Made by a program: the position numbers and the translations under genes. The notes under the pieces are model-generated. The model did not search any database. It was given only the letters and a program-made list of their open reading frames with translations, and was not told where the DNA came from. DNA of 64,000 nucleotides from Lachnospiraceae bacterium (lineage in GTDB: Bacteria > Bacillota > Clostridia > Lachnospirales > Lachnospiraceae), in contig CAJTEM010000007.1 of NCBI GenBank assembly GCA_910575255.1, forward strand, positions 113,175 to 177,174, given 5' to 3'. Positions 19,201-26,840 of this stretch are shown here, piece by piece. The first letter of the stretch is position 1; each line of letters opens with the position of its first letter.

Positions 19201-20310
19201 CTTACGGAAGAACCCATAAGATTCCGTAATCTCATTGGCAGTAAAAGAAGCATAGCTTCCACCTGCTTCATTGCCATTGCTTCCGCTTCCGTCAGCTCCA
19301 TTCCCACTGCTCTCGCTTCCGTCGGTACCATTCTGATCCGTGCCGGTTCCGCTTCCGCTGCTTTCATTCCCACCTGTCCTGGTTCCGTTTCCATCGGCCT
19401 CATTCCCGTTGGTTCCGCTTCCGTTTCCGCCAGCTTCATTCCCGCCGCCGCTGTCGCTTCCATTTGCCTCATTCCCGCCGGTACTGCTTCCGTTTCCGTC
19501 AGCTTCATTCCCGCCGGTACTGCTTCCGCTTCCGTCAGCTTCATTCCCGCCGGTACTGCTTCCGCTTCCGTCTGACTCATTCCCGCCGGTACTGCTTCCG
19601 CTTCCGTCTGACTCATTCCCGCCGGTACTGCTTCCGCTTCCGTCTGACTCATTCCCGCCGCCGCTTCCGCTTCCATTTGCCTCATTCCCGCCGGTACTGC
19701 TTCCGCTTCCGTCTGACTCATTCCCGCCGGTACTGCTTCCGCTTCCGTCTGACTCATTCCCGCCGGTACTGCTTCCGTCTCCGCTGCTTTCATTCTCGTC
19801 CGTACCGGCACCGCTTCCTCCACTGCTGCCGGCACCAGGATTCGCGGTATTTGCACCGGAACCATCTCCGCCCTCATTCTCGTCAGAGGCAGAGCCTTCC
19901 CCGTTCTTCTTATCCTCTTCCGTCTCTTCGGCTTCTTCCCCGTCTGACAGGATCTCTTCATCGCGGATCTCTTCATCCTCTTTTTCCTCACAGACCAGAA
20001 CTCTTGCCACTTTTTCACATTCCTGCTCGTTGTGAACGTGCAGCTCTCCTTCCTCAAAACCGCAAACCAGTTCTCCGGAATATGTATAGCACAGCTCCCT
20101 GTGTTCTCCCTCTGCATGATCCTCCCGGCAGTCCAGCTCATACTCTTCATAGCAGGCAAATGTATGATGATGAGGCTCTCCCTCCTCCTCTTCCTCCGCT
20201 CCTGCCACTGGCAGCAGTGAAGCCACAAAACACAGTGATGCTGTCACCGAAAATGCCAATGTCAAAGAAAGTGCGCGGTTCCACATCTTCTTTAAATGCA
20301 TCTTCTTCAT
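13270..20310 (-). CDS. giant LPXTG-like anchored surface protein with beta-helix and Gly/Ser repeats
   Basis: This is a 2346-residue secreted protein. Its signal peptide ends near residue 38 (PVAGA). A Cys/His-rich region follows (about 45-110: HHHTFACYEEY, HVHNEQECEKV). Next are an acidic stretch, about 15 units of GNESDGSGSSTG-type repeats (about 170-330), a long Ser/Thr/Glu-rich stalk (about 375-535) and a second VHEHTRECY motif near 540. Two right-handed beta-helix regions (about 565-1070 and 1095-1750) are full of ITGNxA, GGGI and MTGG turns. Three prealbumin-like (DUF5979/Cna-B type) domains lie at about 1770-2170, then a Pro/Gly-rich linker. The end is a sorting signal: LPDAG, hydrophobic segment, RGKRIRKK. 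It is probably a sortase-anchored adhesin or glycan-binding protein. The ribosome binding site is GGAGGAAGG before ATG 20310. Confidence 0.88.
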   Translation of the reverse strand: MKKMHLKKMWNRALSLTLAFSVTASLCFVASLLPVAGAEEEEEGEPHHHTFACYEEYELDCREDHAEGEHRELCYTYSGELVCGFEEGELHVHNEQECEKVARVLVCEEKEDEEIRDEEILSDGEEAEETEEDKKNGEGSASDENEGGDGSGANTANPGAGSSGGSGAGTDENESSGDGSSTGGNESDGSGSSTGGNESDGSGSSTGGNEANGSGSGGGNESDGSGSSTGGNESDGSGSSTGGNESDGSGSSTGGNEADGSGSSTGGNEADGNGSSTGGNEANGSDSGGGNEAGGNGSGTNGNEADGNGTRTGGNESSGSGTGTDQNGTDGSESSGNGADGSGSNGNEAGGSYASFTANEITESYGFFRKMEVGRPYLMNSAVTSEAQAAGPESAYDTQSDDTQSDAVQSDDVPSDDEQQEAGSEEEGDSDSNLPEEEKTEESNREDTEEGKPEGEDSETESEGENKGSITENKTNDHATSEEQAPEESSEAETQGEPETEEKNPQESSAEETQESSSEGETETEETSAAETEGQVHEHTRECYADIYKCRRNIRQMVLPGTRVSDEAGLLEAIDQAEAGQETEIQITGNFEIAQTVEIDSGKNIIIELDGYTLTYHGAGDSLFTVNAGGKLKITDSNSEEQDVIITKSSAVSEPGEATYDPTTGELTYYVTEAQVNLDGKSTTNTTTEYVVDFGLDDVDVSGGEAGAIESANGIKSLILVNGGTLRIEGGRLTNSGGNHGVLIESGEATMTGGYLVGSGKTDQNGSENDGGGIQIKAGVLNIDGGVIANNKGFRGGAIYASGGTVTISKGLIAENNAMQGGAVLVQNKDTTANMKGGVISANKAAANGGGVYTLNAKLNISATAAILGNTAKEAGGGIRSYGSTNTITVTGGIIAGNEADGKTVAGFTGTPGFGNGGGIYASSGERPVSIENAVIAANKAKIQQEDPTKEQAGNGGGVYCEETTTKIGRNTVIAGNQAASGSGIYLLNTVNAENAITGNVIISNNQASENGGGIYSENSKITLAGNAAITGNQAEGEGGGIYNDSDPKQVIPIKDQSVIAANTANAVKSNSIHPCEYNGASAANSYTIDRTSYVEGIWNTTPAAEVKTVKELKARIEVASTNHFDATLIPLGDDIKIDSTDPVLINSGKNIILDLKGHNITADPATGNQLFSVDGSDSSLTVMDSESGEDPEPEKGSEESGDPEDAGKTGRYENDSLVYYVTESEPAGIYTEEARYPYTLNPRNRAENKPIGMIDGGGADSVISSGNGARVAVEGGIITNPNGRHGIRLASQSSLMMKGGYIVGCGDDSDGNKAGGGGVLSSESRIQMTGGVIAGNRTSGNGGGIRAEGKGEVRITGGVIAANEAGNQGGGLSVENANATINGDAVISGNLAKIQETPKIEADRGSAYLDRVYGGGGVFIDADAKLFIQEECYITNNRVERETVKNAKDGGGTGGGGVFACGAVNMSGGFITANYSQASGGGIYSYSGRSNAGSGINLYTGNISLSGGTIAGNYARYNEGGGLRSDWRATVENSGNGKIYITNNVTETSENWGGGGIFNTSSGFMSIKNVLITGNTAQGFGGGIAGCNHGTNRLFVENGGAIYNNTAKGGEDCPKLDGYETHSVSKRADKNNADRVDARTHVYSDGKDLGRFIDYADENGIGYYQDFYCANVSQVNDHMLGGGSAGWRGSSSDNDKGEVNPVARAIAVEKDGYAESRNMMGLTAYPDQTPSEAAAEIYITGNRSAAHGGGVMTNGTFQVGSTEADAPEAGTLEIEKRVRDVDGKKLSYDGSFQFKIQLKDENGEDLRDQNKNPCTYPAVKIPAYNGEDPNITIQNDSTFSLYADQSLKISGLPVVGYQVQEVLKEGEDNYIVEISNKKDKSSNKDESILWADEGKKVTFVNIPKQDFTISKVVLKNGAALPDDDLRAADEFEFTLTFTDGRGNAFTGEPYADKFSYEKHKHVGGKMIPDPDTSFAVQEGNRLKAKLHHNECIVIHDLPAGVKYKVEEEKTTYPLGYIPDSEGNGDYQYDHEQQGSGSIQAGQDASVKFVNILSSNLGNLSISKKVQDASGNDILPADTQVFEFTVKLTDKDGKDLPGRYAMFSYSSEESSTGNPGGNAATIASGETVRLHQDEEIIIQNLPLGTHYSVKETPIAGYTSKDGNYEKQGVIESAQELYYTEYFNIKNSEKPDVPEEPTRPEEPTSPTRNPSGGGGNGGGGGGSTDPTPPSPTDPAPEPPVQAATEPELPEQPQQSEYPSELPDPNNPDSPNTITILVNGVPTTYFKYWDPELKEYVYLLEDQIPLAYRLPDAGEDSQRLLWLTLCGISMAGMMMLLWGGRGKRIRKK
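19310..19800 (-). repeat. in-frame 36-bp tandem repeats (Gly/Ser/Asn-rich)
   Basis: About 15 consecutive units of roughly 12 codons encode variants of GNESDGSGSSTG, with substitutions such as ADG, ANG and SGGG. Several neighbouring units are identical or nearly so at the DNA level. The repeats form a flexible spacer in the surface protein and also create long spurious frames on the opposite strand. Confidence 0.9.
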
Positions 20311-20383
20311 ATTTCCTTCCTCCTCGTTTCATGGTAACGACAAATGGACGCTTTATCGTAGGGGCCTCACTCCGATTCCCGTA

Positions 20384-20443
20384 AAAAAACACATTATCCT
20401 TTCTCTTCCTTTTGGTTACGAAGAGCATAATAATGTGTTTTTT
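20384..20443 (-). terminator. intrinsic terminator in the leader of the giant surface protein gene
   Basis: A perfect 14-bp stem (20384-20397 with 20430-20443) with a small inner CTCTTC/GAAGAG stem is followed on the minus strand by seven Ts. It lies between the predicted promoter (20473-20501) and the start codon at 20310, so it could act as an attenuator. Confidence 0.65.
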
Positions 20444-20472
20444 CCCCCTATTCTTATTTCTGTTATGGATTT

Positions 20473-20501
20473 AGAATACCATAAAATCATAAATTTTTCA
20501 A
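20473..20501 (-). promoter_or_regulatory. predicted promoter of the giant surface protein gene
   Basis: The minus strand reads TTGAAA (20496-20501), a 17-bp spacer and TATTCT (20473-20478). It lies about 160 bp upstream of the start codon and upstream of the leader terminator. Confidence 0.5.
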
Positions 20502-20693
20502 TATTTGTAAAAGGAGTCTGAGTTATGATTTTGAGGAAGGAAATGGCTTAATTACGCCAAAAACAAGAAATATGTCCTGAAATAGCCAGATGTTATATTT
20601 TCTTTATAATATTTATAAAAATTTTATATTTTGATTCTGTCTGTTGAGAGAAGCAATCAGATAAAAATCCGGAAAAAGAATGGATGACGGGAT

Positions 20694-20761
20694 CAAAAAG
20701 CTCCGATAAAGCTTCGTACCAGCTGTTGCTTTCGTGTGACTGATACAAAACTCTATCGGAG
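20694..20761 (-). terminator. terminator of the amidase gene
   Basis: CTCCGATA and TATCGGAG pair around a long loop just after the amidase stop. On the minus strand the stem is followed by TTTTT. The rest of the gap up to 20310 is the leader of the giant gene. Confidence 0.55.
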
Positions 20762-20787
20762 TTATCCCTTTAAATATAAATACTTCC

Positions 20788-22101
20788 TTAAGAAGCCCCA
20801 AAAAACATCTCAACCCCGTCCGCCAGCCCGTTCCCCAGCTTATCCAGAGAAGCAGCCGAATGGTCGGATGCCTTGTCGCCCAGCTCAATATCCACGGACG
20901 GAACCGTGGAATAAGAGGTCTGGGTGAGATCCATCTCCATCTTTCCGTTCGAAAAGATCTTCACGCCAACGCCCTTCAGACCGGCAATCAGATGATCCCC
21001 CAAGGCGTGATGCTCCTGCCAGTGGGAGGCTACCGGTTCCATGCTGCGGTAGGATGCCACATTTGGCACACTCATGTAAAAAGCGCCCTTGTCGCTGGAG
21101 GTGGAATCATAATGAAGCGCGATATGGCAATTCGCCATGTTATTGGCCAGAACGGTCCGGGCCACGTTATCCAGCTGCATGTCATCCGTCTCACGGATCA
21201 TCAGCACATCAAAGCCCCGTGCCAGCAGCTTATCCTTAAGAACCTTTGCCAGAGCCAGTGTCACCTGAGCTTCCGGCGTCCCGTCGGCAAAGGTCATCCC
21301 ACTGCTGATAGCCGCTGCTGTCGTTGCTCCTGCTGCTGTTGTCCCGCCGGTCACCTTTGGCGTCCCGTCCGGATGGCACTGCGTTTTCACGCTGGATCCT
21401 CCCTTAGTCCCATGGCCGGCATTGACACAGACTACCTTTCCCTTGCGGTTTGCCCCCTCGGCCCGGTAGAGAGCAGCCTTTCCGGAATGGATCTTGGAAT
21501 ATCCGGCATACTTCCAGTCCGGATTCAGACCGACTTCCCCTGCCTGTGCAGAAGCTGCGCTGTCTGTGGAGGCAGCCGCTGTCTGCGGTTCTTCCGGCCT
21601 GGTAACCGTCAGATATTGAGACGCAACATAGCACTCTTTATCCTGATAAATCACCCGGCTCCAGGACTGACTGTAACCGGTGCGCTTCAGAGAAGCGCCG
21701 CGGTTCAGCTTTGCCGCTATGGATGCCGAAGAACTCGGAGCCGTCCGCACATTCAGATCGGTGGCATTCACATAGACGGTCTCATCTCTTGCTTCCAGAT
21801 CCGGAGCGGTCTCTTTGGTAAGCTCTGCCTTCACTGCACTGCGTCCTGCTTCCGGCTGCTGTCCGTCGGACATCGGATTCTCTGCGCCTGCAGCATTACC
21901 TCCTCCCATGCCGGTTCCTGTTCCGTCCGCTTCCTCAGTATCCCGGGAAGCTTCACCGCCAGCCGCGTCTTCACCTGCTTTCCCTTCCTGGGAGGTTCCC
22001 GGAAGCTCAATCTTTTCATAATTCTTCATCTGGCAGCCGGAAGCCGCAGCCACTACGGCCAGAAGCCCTGCAAGCGCCGCAATCCGCTGCCATTTTTTCA
22101 T
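20788..22101 (-). CDS. N-acetylmuramoyl-L-alanine amidase lipoprotein with SH3 domain
   Basis: The start was placed at 22101 (MKKWQRIAALAGLL), preceded by GAGG, because the longer frame overlaps mnmA. The 437-residue protein has a lipoprotein signal (AVVAAASGC), then a low-complexity Gly/Glu linker. A bacterial SH3 domain follows with VNATDLNVRTAPSSSASIAAK near residue 110 (shown in full only to identify it). An Amidase_3 domain then has zinc-site segments NAGHGT near 225, a Glu further on, and LHYDSTSSDKGAFYMS; the catalytic Glu is probably in VDIELGD. Such enzymes cut peptidoglycan stem peptides and are often used in cell separation or sporulation. Confidence 0.88.
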   Translation of the reverse strand: MKKWQRIAALAGLLAVVAAASGCQMKNYEKIELPGTSQEGKAGEDAAGGEASRDTEEADGTGTGMGGGNAAGAENPMSDGQQPEAGRSAVKAELTKETAPDLEARDETVYVNATDLNVRTAPSSSASIAAKLNRGASLKRTGYSQSWSRVIYQDKECYVASQYLTVTRPEEPQTAAASTDSAASAQAGEVGLNPDWKYAGYSKIHSGKAALYRAEGANRKGKVVCVNAGHGTKGGSSVKTQCHPDGTPKVTGGTTAAGATTAAAISSGMTFADGTPEAQVTLALAKVLKDKLLARGFDVLMIRETDDMQLDNVARTVLANNMANCHIALHYDSTSSDKGAFYMSVPNVASYRSMEPVASHWQEHHALGDHLIAGLKGVGVKIFSNGKMEMDLTQTSYSTVPSVDIELGDKASDHSAASLDKLGNGLADGVEMFFGAS

Positions 22102-22151
22102 CTTCCTCAGCTCTCTTCTGTTACCTGCTTTTCCGCAGTCTGATATTCTTT

Positions 22152-23228
22152 TCACTGGATAGTTCCTCCTCCAAGCACATAATCCTCCTCGTAAAAAACC
22201 ACCGCCTGTCCCGGCGTCACTGCCCGCACCGGCTCCAGAAAATGGCATTCTGCCTGCCGGCCTCCGTCGGTCTCCCGGATCACACACGGCGCCCCTCTGT
22301 GGCTGTAACGAATCTTCGCCATAACCTGCCGCTCTTCTCCATGAAGCCCATCGATTGCCATCCAGTTCAGTTTATCACAGATCAGACGATCCGTAAATAC
22401 ATCATTTGCCTCTCCGATCACCACCTCGTTGGACTTCGGCCGTATCTCGGTCACAAATACCGGACGGCCCAGGGAAAGATTCAGCCCCTTTCGCTGTCCG
22501 ATTGTATAATGGATAATCCCCTTGTGCTGTCCCAGCACCTTTCCTTCCCGGTCCACAAAATTCCCCGGCTCCGGAACCTGTCCTCTTTCCCTGCGGATAA
22601 ACCCGGCATAATCATGATCCGGAATAAAGCAGATCTCCTGGCTGTCCGCCTTATGTGCCACAGAAAGCCCCAGCTCTGCTGCCATCTGCCGGATTTCCTC
22701 CTTGGTATATGCTCCCACCGGCATCCGGGTGTGGGACAGCTGCTTTTGAGTAAGACTGTAGAGAGCATAGGTCTGATCCTTGTCTGCTGTGGCCGACTGC
22801 CTTAAGGCATACCGGCCGTTCTCCAGCCTCTCCACCCTGGCATAATGTCCGGTGGCAATAAAATCCGCCCCCAGCCCCAGGCTTCTTGCCAGAAGCGCCT
22901 CCCATTTCACATAGCGATTACAGGCAATGCAGGGATTAGGCGTCCTGCCCCGAATGTATTCCTCCGCAAAATAATCCATCACATGGGTTCTGAATTCCTT
23001 TTTAAAATTCATCACATAGTGGGGAATCCCCAGCTGCCATGCCACCCGACGGGCGTCTTCCACGGCGCTGAGGCCGCAGCAGCCCCCGTTTTCCTCGGCC
23101 TGCCCCGGCTCCTCGTCCTGCCAGATCTGCATGGTGACGCCAATCACCTCATATCCCTGCTTCTGCAAAAGCCAGGCGGCCACCGAAGAATCGACGCCGC
23201 CTGACATTCCCACCACCACTTTACTCAT
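22152..23228 (-). CDS. mnmA: tRNA-specific 2-thiouridylase MnmA
   Basis: This 358-residue protein begins with the ATP-pyrophosphatase P-loop VVGMSGGVDSSVAAWLL. NPCIACNRYVKW holds the first catalytic Cys and DSQEICFIPD the second, with GHYARV and HKGIIHYTIGQRKGL between and after them. It makes the s2U34 modification of tRNA Lys, Glu and Gln, using sulfur passed from a cysteine desulfurase. The start codon touches the iscU-like gene stop, and nifS lies upstream, so the three genes form a logical sulfur-relay operon. Confidence 0.97.
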   Translation of the reverse strand: MSKVVVGMSGGVDSSVAAWLLQKQGYEVIGVTMQIWQDEEPGQAEENGGCCGLSAVEDARRVAWQLGIPHYVMNFKKEFRTHVMDYFAEEYIRGRTPNPCIACNRYVKWEALLARSLGLGADFIATGHYARVERLENGRYALRQSATADKDQTYALYSLTQKQLSHTRMPVGAYTKEEIRQMAAELGLSVAHKADSQEICFIPDHDYAGFIRRERGQVPEPGNFVDREGKVLGQHKGIIHYTIGQRKGLNLSLGRPVFVTEIRPKSNEVVIGEANDVFTDRLICDKLNWMAIDGLHGEERQVMAKIRYSHRGAPCVIRETDGGRQAECHFLEPVRAVTPGQAVVFYEEDYVLGGGTIQ

Positions 23229-23665
23229 CAGTATTCCTCATCCTCATCGTGTTCACTGATATCGCTCTTGGGCTGCTTCAGCCCCTTGATCTCAATCCCG
23301 TTCTTCTGGGCATAATCCCACAATGCGGCATGGATGGCCTCCTCTGCCAGCAGAGAACAGTGAACCTTCACCGGCGGCAATCCGTCCAATGCCTCCATTA
23401 CTGCCTGATTGGTAACAGCCATGGCCTCCTGGACGCTCTTGCCCTTTACCAACTCCGTGGCCATGCTGCTGGTAGCCACAGCCGCGCCGCAGCCAAAGGT
23501 CTTAAACTTCACATCCCGGATAATCTGATTCTCGTCAATGTCCAGATAAATCCTCATAATATCGCCGCACTTGGCATTGCCTACCGTTCCCATTCCGCTG
23601 GGATTCTCAATCTCGCCTACATTTCTGGGATGTTCAAAATGATCCATTACTTTTTCTGTATACAT
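23228..23665 (-). CDS. NifU/IscU-like iron-sulfur cluster assembly scaffold
   Basis: This 145-residue protein has the three conserved cluster-ligand cysteines of the IscU/NifU N-terminal domain: GNAKCGDIMR near residue 33, TFGCGAAVATSSM near 58 and KVHCSLLAEEAIHAAL near 101. The C-terminus is an extra acidic tail (SDISEHDEDEEY) seen in clostridial versions. It receives sulfur from the cysteine desulfurase encoded upstream and passes Fe-S clusters on. Its stop overlaps the mnmA start. Confidence 0.95.
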   Translation of the reverse strand: MYTEKVMDHFEHPRNVGEIENPSGMGTVGNAKCGDIMRIYLDIDENQIIRDVKFKTFGCGAAVATSSMATELVKGKSVQEAMAVTNQAVMEALDGLPPVKVHCSLLAEEAIHAALWDYAQKNGIEIKGLKQPKSDISEHDEDEEY

Positions 23666-23777
23666 ATGATTTCTCCTGTTCGTTTCTTTTCCTGTTATCT
23701 TCGCATCCTGCAGCCATTTTCCAAATACCTGCCTGCTGTTCTTCGCTCTTAAAAAAGATCTGAGTTTCCCGATTCTC

Positions 23778-24962
23778 TCACCGGGTCTGCTTTTTCATAA
23801 AATCCTCATATAACGGCGACATATCCCTCAGTCTCTGTACGATCTCCTTAATACTGTCCACCACATAATCCATCTCTTCTTTTGTATTGTCCTCACTCAT
23901 GGTCAGCCGCAATGAGCCATGGGCAATCTCATGCGGAAGGCCGATGGCTAACAGCACATGGGACGGATCCAAAGAACCGGAGGTACAGGCCGAACCGCTG
24001 GAACCGCAGATTCCCTTACTGTCCAGCATGATAAGCAAAGACTCTCCCTCAATAAACTGAAAGGCAAAATTGGCATTATTAGGCAGCCGGTTATTACGGT
24101 CGCCATTGATTCTGGCATAGGGAATCTCCTCCATAATCCGATCCATCAGATAATCCCTCAACTCGCTCTCATGCCGGGCTCTCTCTTCCATGGAAGGAAT
24201 GGCAAGCTTTGCTGCCTTTCCGAAGCCCACGATTCCCGGCACGTTCTCCGTGCCTGCCCGGCGTTTGCGCTCCTGGGCGCCGCCATGCATAAAGGAACGG
24301 ATCTTCACCCCGGTACGGATATACAGAAAGCCCACCCCCTTCGGCCCATTGATCTTATGCCCGCTGGCGCTCATCATATCAATATGGAGAGTATCCACCT
24401 GGATAGGCAGGTGCCCATAAGCCTGTACGGCGTCTGTATGGAACAAGATTCCATGCTCCTTTGCGATCTCACCGATCTGCCGGATGGGCTGGATCGTGCC
24501 GATCTCATTGTTGGCAAACATAATCGAGATCAGAATGGTCGTGGGACGGATCGTCTTCTTTAGCTCCTCCAGCTTTACCACGCCATTCTCGTCCACATCC
24601 AGATAAGTCACCTCAAAGCCATGCTTTTCCAGGTATTCGCAGGTGTGCAGAATGGCATGATGCTCAATCTTGCTGGTAATTATATGGTTCCCTTTCTCAC
24701 GGTATGCATCCGCCGCAGCCTTCAGCGCCCAGTTATCCGCCTCCGTGCCACATCCAGTAAAGTAGATCTCCCTTGCCTGGGCTCCGATGGAACTGGCAAT
24801 GATCTCTCTGGCTTCCTGGACAGCCTTTTTGGCAGGTGTGGAAAAATCATACACCGAGGACGGATTCCCATAATATTCTGTAAAAAAAGGCATCATGGCT
24901 TCCGCCACCTCTGGCCTGGTCCTCGTGGTTGCGGCATTGTCCAGATATATTATCTTTCTCAT
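23778..24962 (-). CDS. cysteine desulfurase (NifS/IscS family)
   Basis: This 394-residue PLP enzyme begins YLDNAATTRTRPEV. It has the cofactor-binding HHAILHTCEYL and HTDAVQA segments, the PLP-lysine motif SASGHKINGPKG near residue 202, and the active-site cysteine loop GSSGSACTSGSLDPSHVL near 325. It releases sulfur from cysteine for Fe-S clusters and thiolated tRNA. It is first in a run with the scaffold and mnmA genes. No IscR-type Rrf2 regulator precedes it, unlike many clostridial isc operons. Confidence 0.96.
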   Translation of the reverse strand: MRKIIYLDNAATTRTRPEVAEAMMPFFTEYYGNPSSVYDFSTPAKKAVQEAREIIASSIGAQAREIYFTGCGTEADNWALKAAADAYREKGNHIITSKIEHHAILHTCEYLEKHGFEVTYLDVDENGVVKLEELKKTIRPTTILISIMFANNEIGTIQPIRQIGEIAKEHGILFHTDAVQAYGHLPIQVDTLHIDMMSASGHKINGPKGVGFLYIRTGVKIRSFMHGGAQERKRRAGTENVPGIVGFGKAAKLAIPSMEERARHESELRDYLMDRIMEEIPYARINGDRNNRLPNNANFAFQFIEGESLLIMLDSKGICGSSGSACTSGSLDPSHVLLAIGLPHEIAHGSLRLTMSEDNTKEEMDYVVDSIKEIVQRLRDMSPLYEDFMKKQTR

Positions 24963-25274
24963 TTATTAAAATCCACCTTTCCGGAAAATATACCCCCGCT
25001 TTTCTGCAGCTTGGGCTGTTAAATCGTACAACACTATGATATCACTTAATTCATACTATTTCAATATGAAATAAATATTTCCTGTTACTCTCAGTATATC
25101 CTCGTTACTGCTTACAGGTTCCCGCCAGGCAGTAACCTATCTTCCTCATTATAATCGATTCTCTTTCCCTTGACAAGGACAATGAAGCGGAAACATTTTA
25201 AGTGGTATTGCGTTCGTTCTACCTCCCCCCATTTCCTCATATACTGAAATAATTTCCTGCATTTTGGAGCCGCT

Positions 25275-26840
25275 ATGATTTCCCTGTCACAACTTTCCCC
25301 TAAAAAACGAGCCTTTCTCACTGGCACCCTCCTCCTTACAGGAACCGGCTTTGCCTGCCGGGTTTTAGGCTTTTTCTATCGGATTTTTCTGTCCCGGACC
25401 ATTGGTGCGGAGGGACTGGGCATATACAATATGGTACATCCGATCTTCGGAATCTGCTTTGCCCTCTGTGCCGGCTCCATCCAGACAGCTCTCTCCCAGC
25501 ATATTGCCTCTCACGTGGCCAGGGGCCGCTCCATCTTCCGCACTGGCATGATCATCTCCATGACCATGTCCTTTGTACTGGCCTTCCTCATCTGCCGGCA
25601 CGCAGAGCTTTTAGCTTCTGCGGTTCTGATGGAGCCGCGCTGTACACCTTACCTGCCAATCATTGGCATCTCTGTTCCCTTTGCCGCCTTTCACGCCTGT
25701 ATCAACGGCTATTATTACGGAATGCAAAAATCTCACGTCCCTGCCTTTTCTCAGGTGGCTGAGCAAGTCATCCGCATGGCGGCCGTCTTTTTCATCGCCT
25801 CCTCCTGGATTCACTCCGGCCGCGCCATCACGGTCATGCTGGCTGCCTACGGCCATCTGATCGGGGAAGCTGCCTCCGCCCTCTTTACCCTGTTCTGCCT
25901 GTACCTGTTTCCTCCGCAGAAGGGAACCATCGCTGCGGGCCTTTTCGCCCCTGGCACCACCGCCCCGCTGATGGCCCTGGCTCTGCCCCTGATGGGTAAC
26001 CGTCTGATTCTTAATCTTTTATCCAGCGCCGAAGCCATCTGGATCCCCAGCCGACTGCAGATGTCCGGGCTAAAAAACGACCAGGCTTTTGCTGTTTACG
26101 GCGTGCTGACCGGAATGGCACTGCCCTTCATCCTCTTTCCCTCCGCCATCACCAACTCTCTGGCCGTGCTGCTGCTCCCCAGCGTGGCCAAAGATCAGGC
26201 AGAAGGACGAAAGGGCAGCATCGCTGCCAGTATTTCCCTGTCTTTGCGCTACAGCCTCTACATGGGAATCCTGTGCATCGGCATCTTTACCCTGTTTGGA
26301 GAAGAACTTGGCTATGGAGTTTTCCGCAATCCGGACGCCGGACGTTTTATCCGGATCCTGGCCTGGCTCTGCCCCTTTCTCTACCTGGCTACTACCATGG
26401 GAAGTATCTTGAACGGCCTCGGCCAGACCCGGACGACTTTTCTTCAGAACACCTTTTGCCTTCTCCTGCGCATCGGCTTTGTCCTCTTTGGCATCCCGAT
26501 CTTCGGCATTCTGGCCTACCTTTGGGGAATGCTTGCCAGTGAGCTTTTACTGGCTCTGCTCCATCTGTGGTCCCTGAAAAAGAGAATCACCTTCCCCTGG
26601 AATGCCTGGGAAATGATCATCAAGCCTGCCGTTTTTCTGATCTTGGCCATCGGGATTCACTATTTTACCATCGGACTTTTTCCTGTTTCCGAAAAGCTCC
26701 CGCTCTTTGTGGAAACCTCCATTCAGATTCTGTTTCTGTGCTTCTGTTACGGTGGGCTTCTTCTGATCTTTCACTTTGCCAAAAAAGGAGCGGACCAGTT
26801 GGCCCGCTGTTTAAAACATTCTGTAGAAAAATCCCGGTAG
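25275..26840 (+). CDS. SpoVB-like polysaccharide/lipid flippase (MATE-like PST family)
   Basis: This 521-residue protein has about 14 hydrophobic segments. The start at 25275 has GGAG eight bases upstream. The N-terminus (LTGTLLLTGTGFACRVLGFFYRIFLSRTIG, quoted in parts) and GAEGLGIYNMVHPIFGICFAL are typical of the stage V sporulation protein B group of the polysaccharide transport family. Members flip lipid-linked peptidoglycan or polysaccharide precursors. It is one of few plus-strand genes in the left half and is followed directly by a decayed chemoreceptor. Related paralogues in Clostridia are not all sporulation genes, so a specific symbol is not given. Confidence 0.85.
   Translation: MISLSQLSPKKRAFLTGTLLLTGTGFACRVLGFFYRIFLSRTIGAEGLGIYNMVHPIFGICFALCAGSIQTALSQHIASHVARGRSIFRTGMIISMTMSFVLAFLICRHAELLASAVLMEPRCTPYLPIIGISVPFAAFHACINGYYYGMQKSHVPAFSQVAEQVIRMAAVFFIASSWIHSGRAITVMLAAYGHLIGEAASALFTLFCLYLFPPQKGTIAAGLFAPGTTAPLMALALPLMGNRLILNLLSSAEAIWIPSRLQMSGLKNDQAFAVYGVLTGMALPFILFPSAITNSLAVLLLPSVAKDQAEGRKGSIAASISLSLRYSLYMGILCIGIFTLFGEELGYGVFRNPDAGRFIRILAWLCPFLYLATTMGSILNGLGQTRTTFLQNTFCLLLRIGFVLFGIPIFGILAYLWGMLASELLLALLHLWSLKKRITFPWNAWEMIIKPAVFLILAIGIHYFTIGLFPVSEKLPLFVETSIQILFLCFCYGGLLLIFHFAKKGADQLARCLKHSVEKSR

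Noticed and set aside
19310..19800. CRISPR array or satellite at the 36-bp repeats
   Set aside because: The repeats are contiguous, in frame and coding; there are no unique spacers.
19340..20384. Long plus-strand frames opposite the Gly/Ser repeats of the giant protein
   Set aside because: They are products of the repeat periodicity, with low-complexity Pro/Ser/Phe or Arg/His composition and no ribosome binding site.
20860..22143. 427-residue plus-strand frame over the amidase gene
   Set aside because: Antisense shadow with an odd Cys/Arg/His composition; the amidase frame has a lipobox and zinc motifs.
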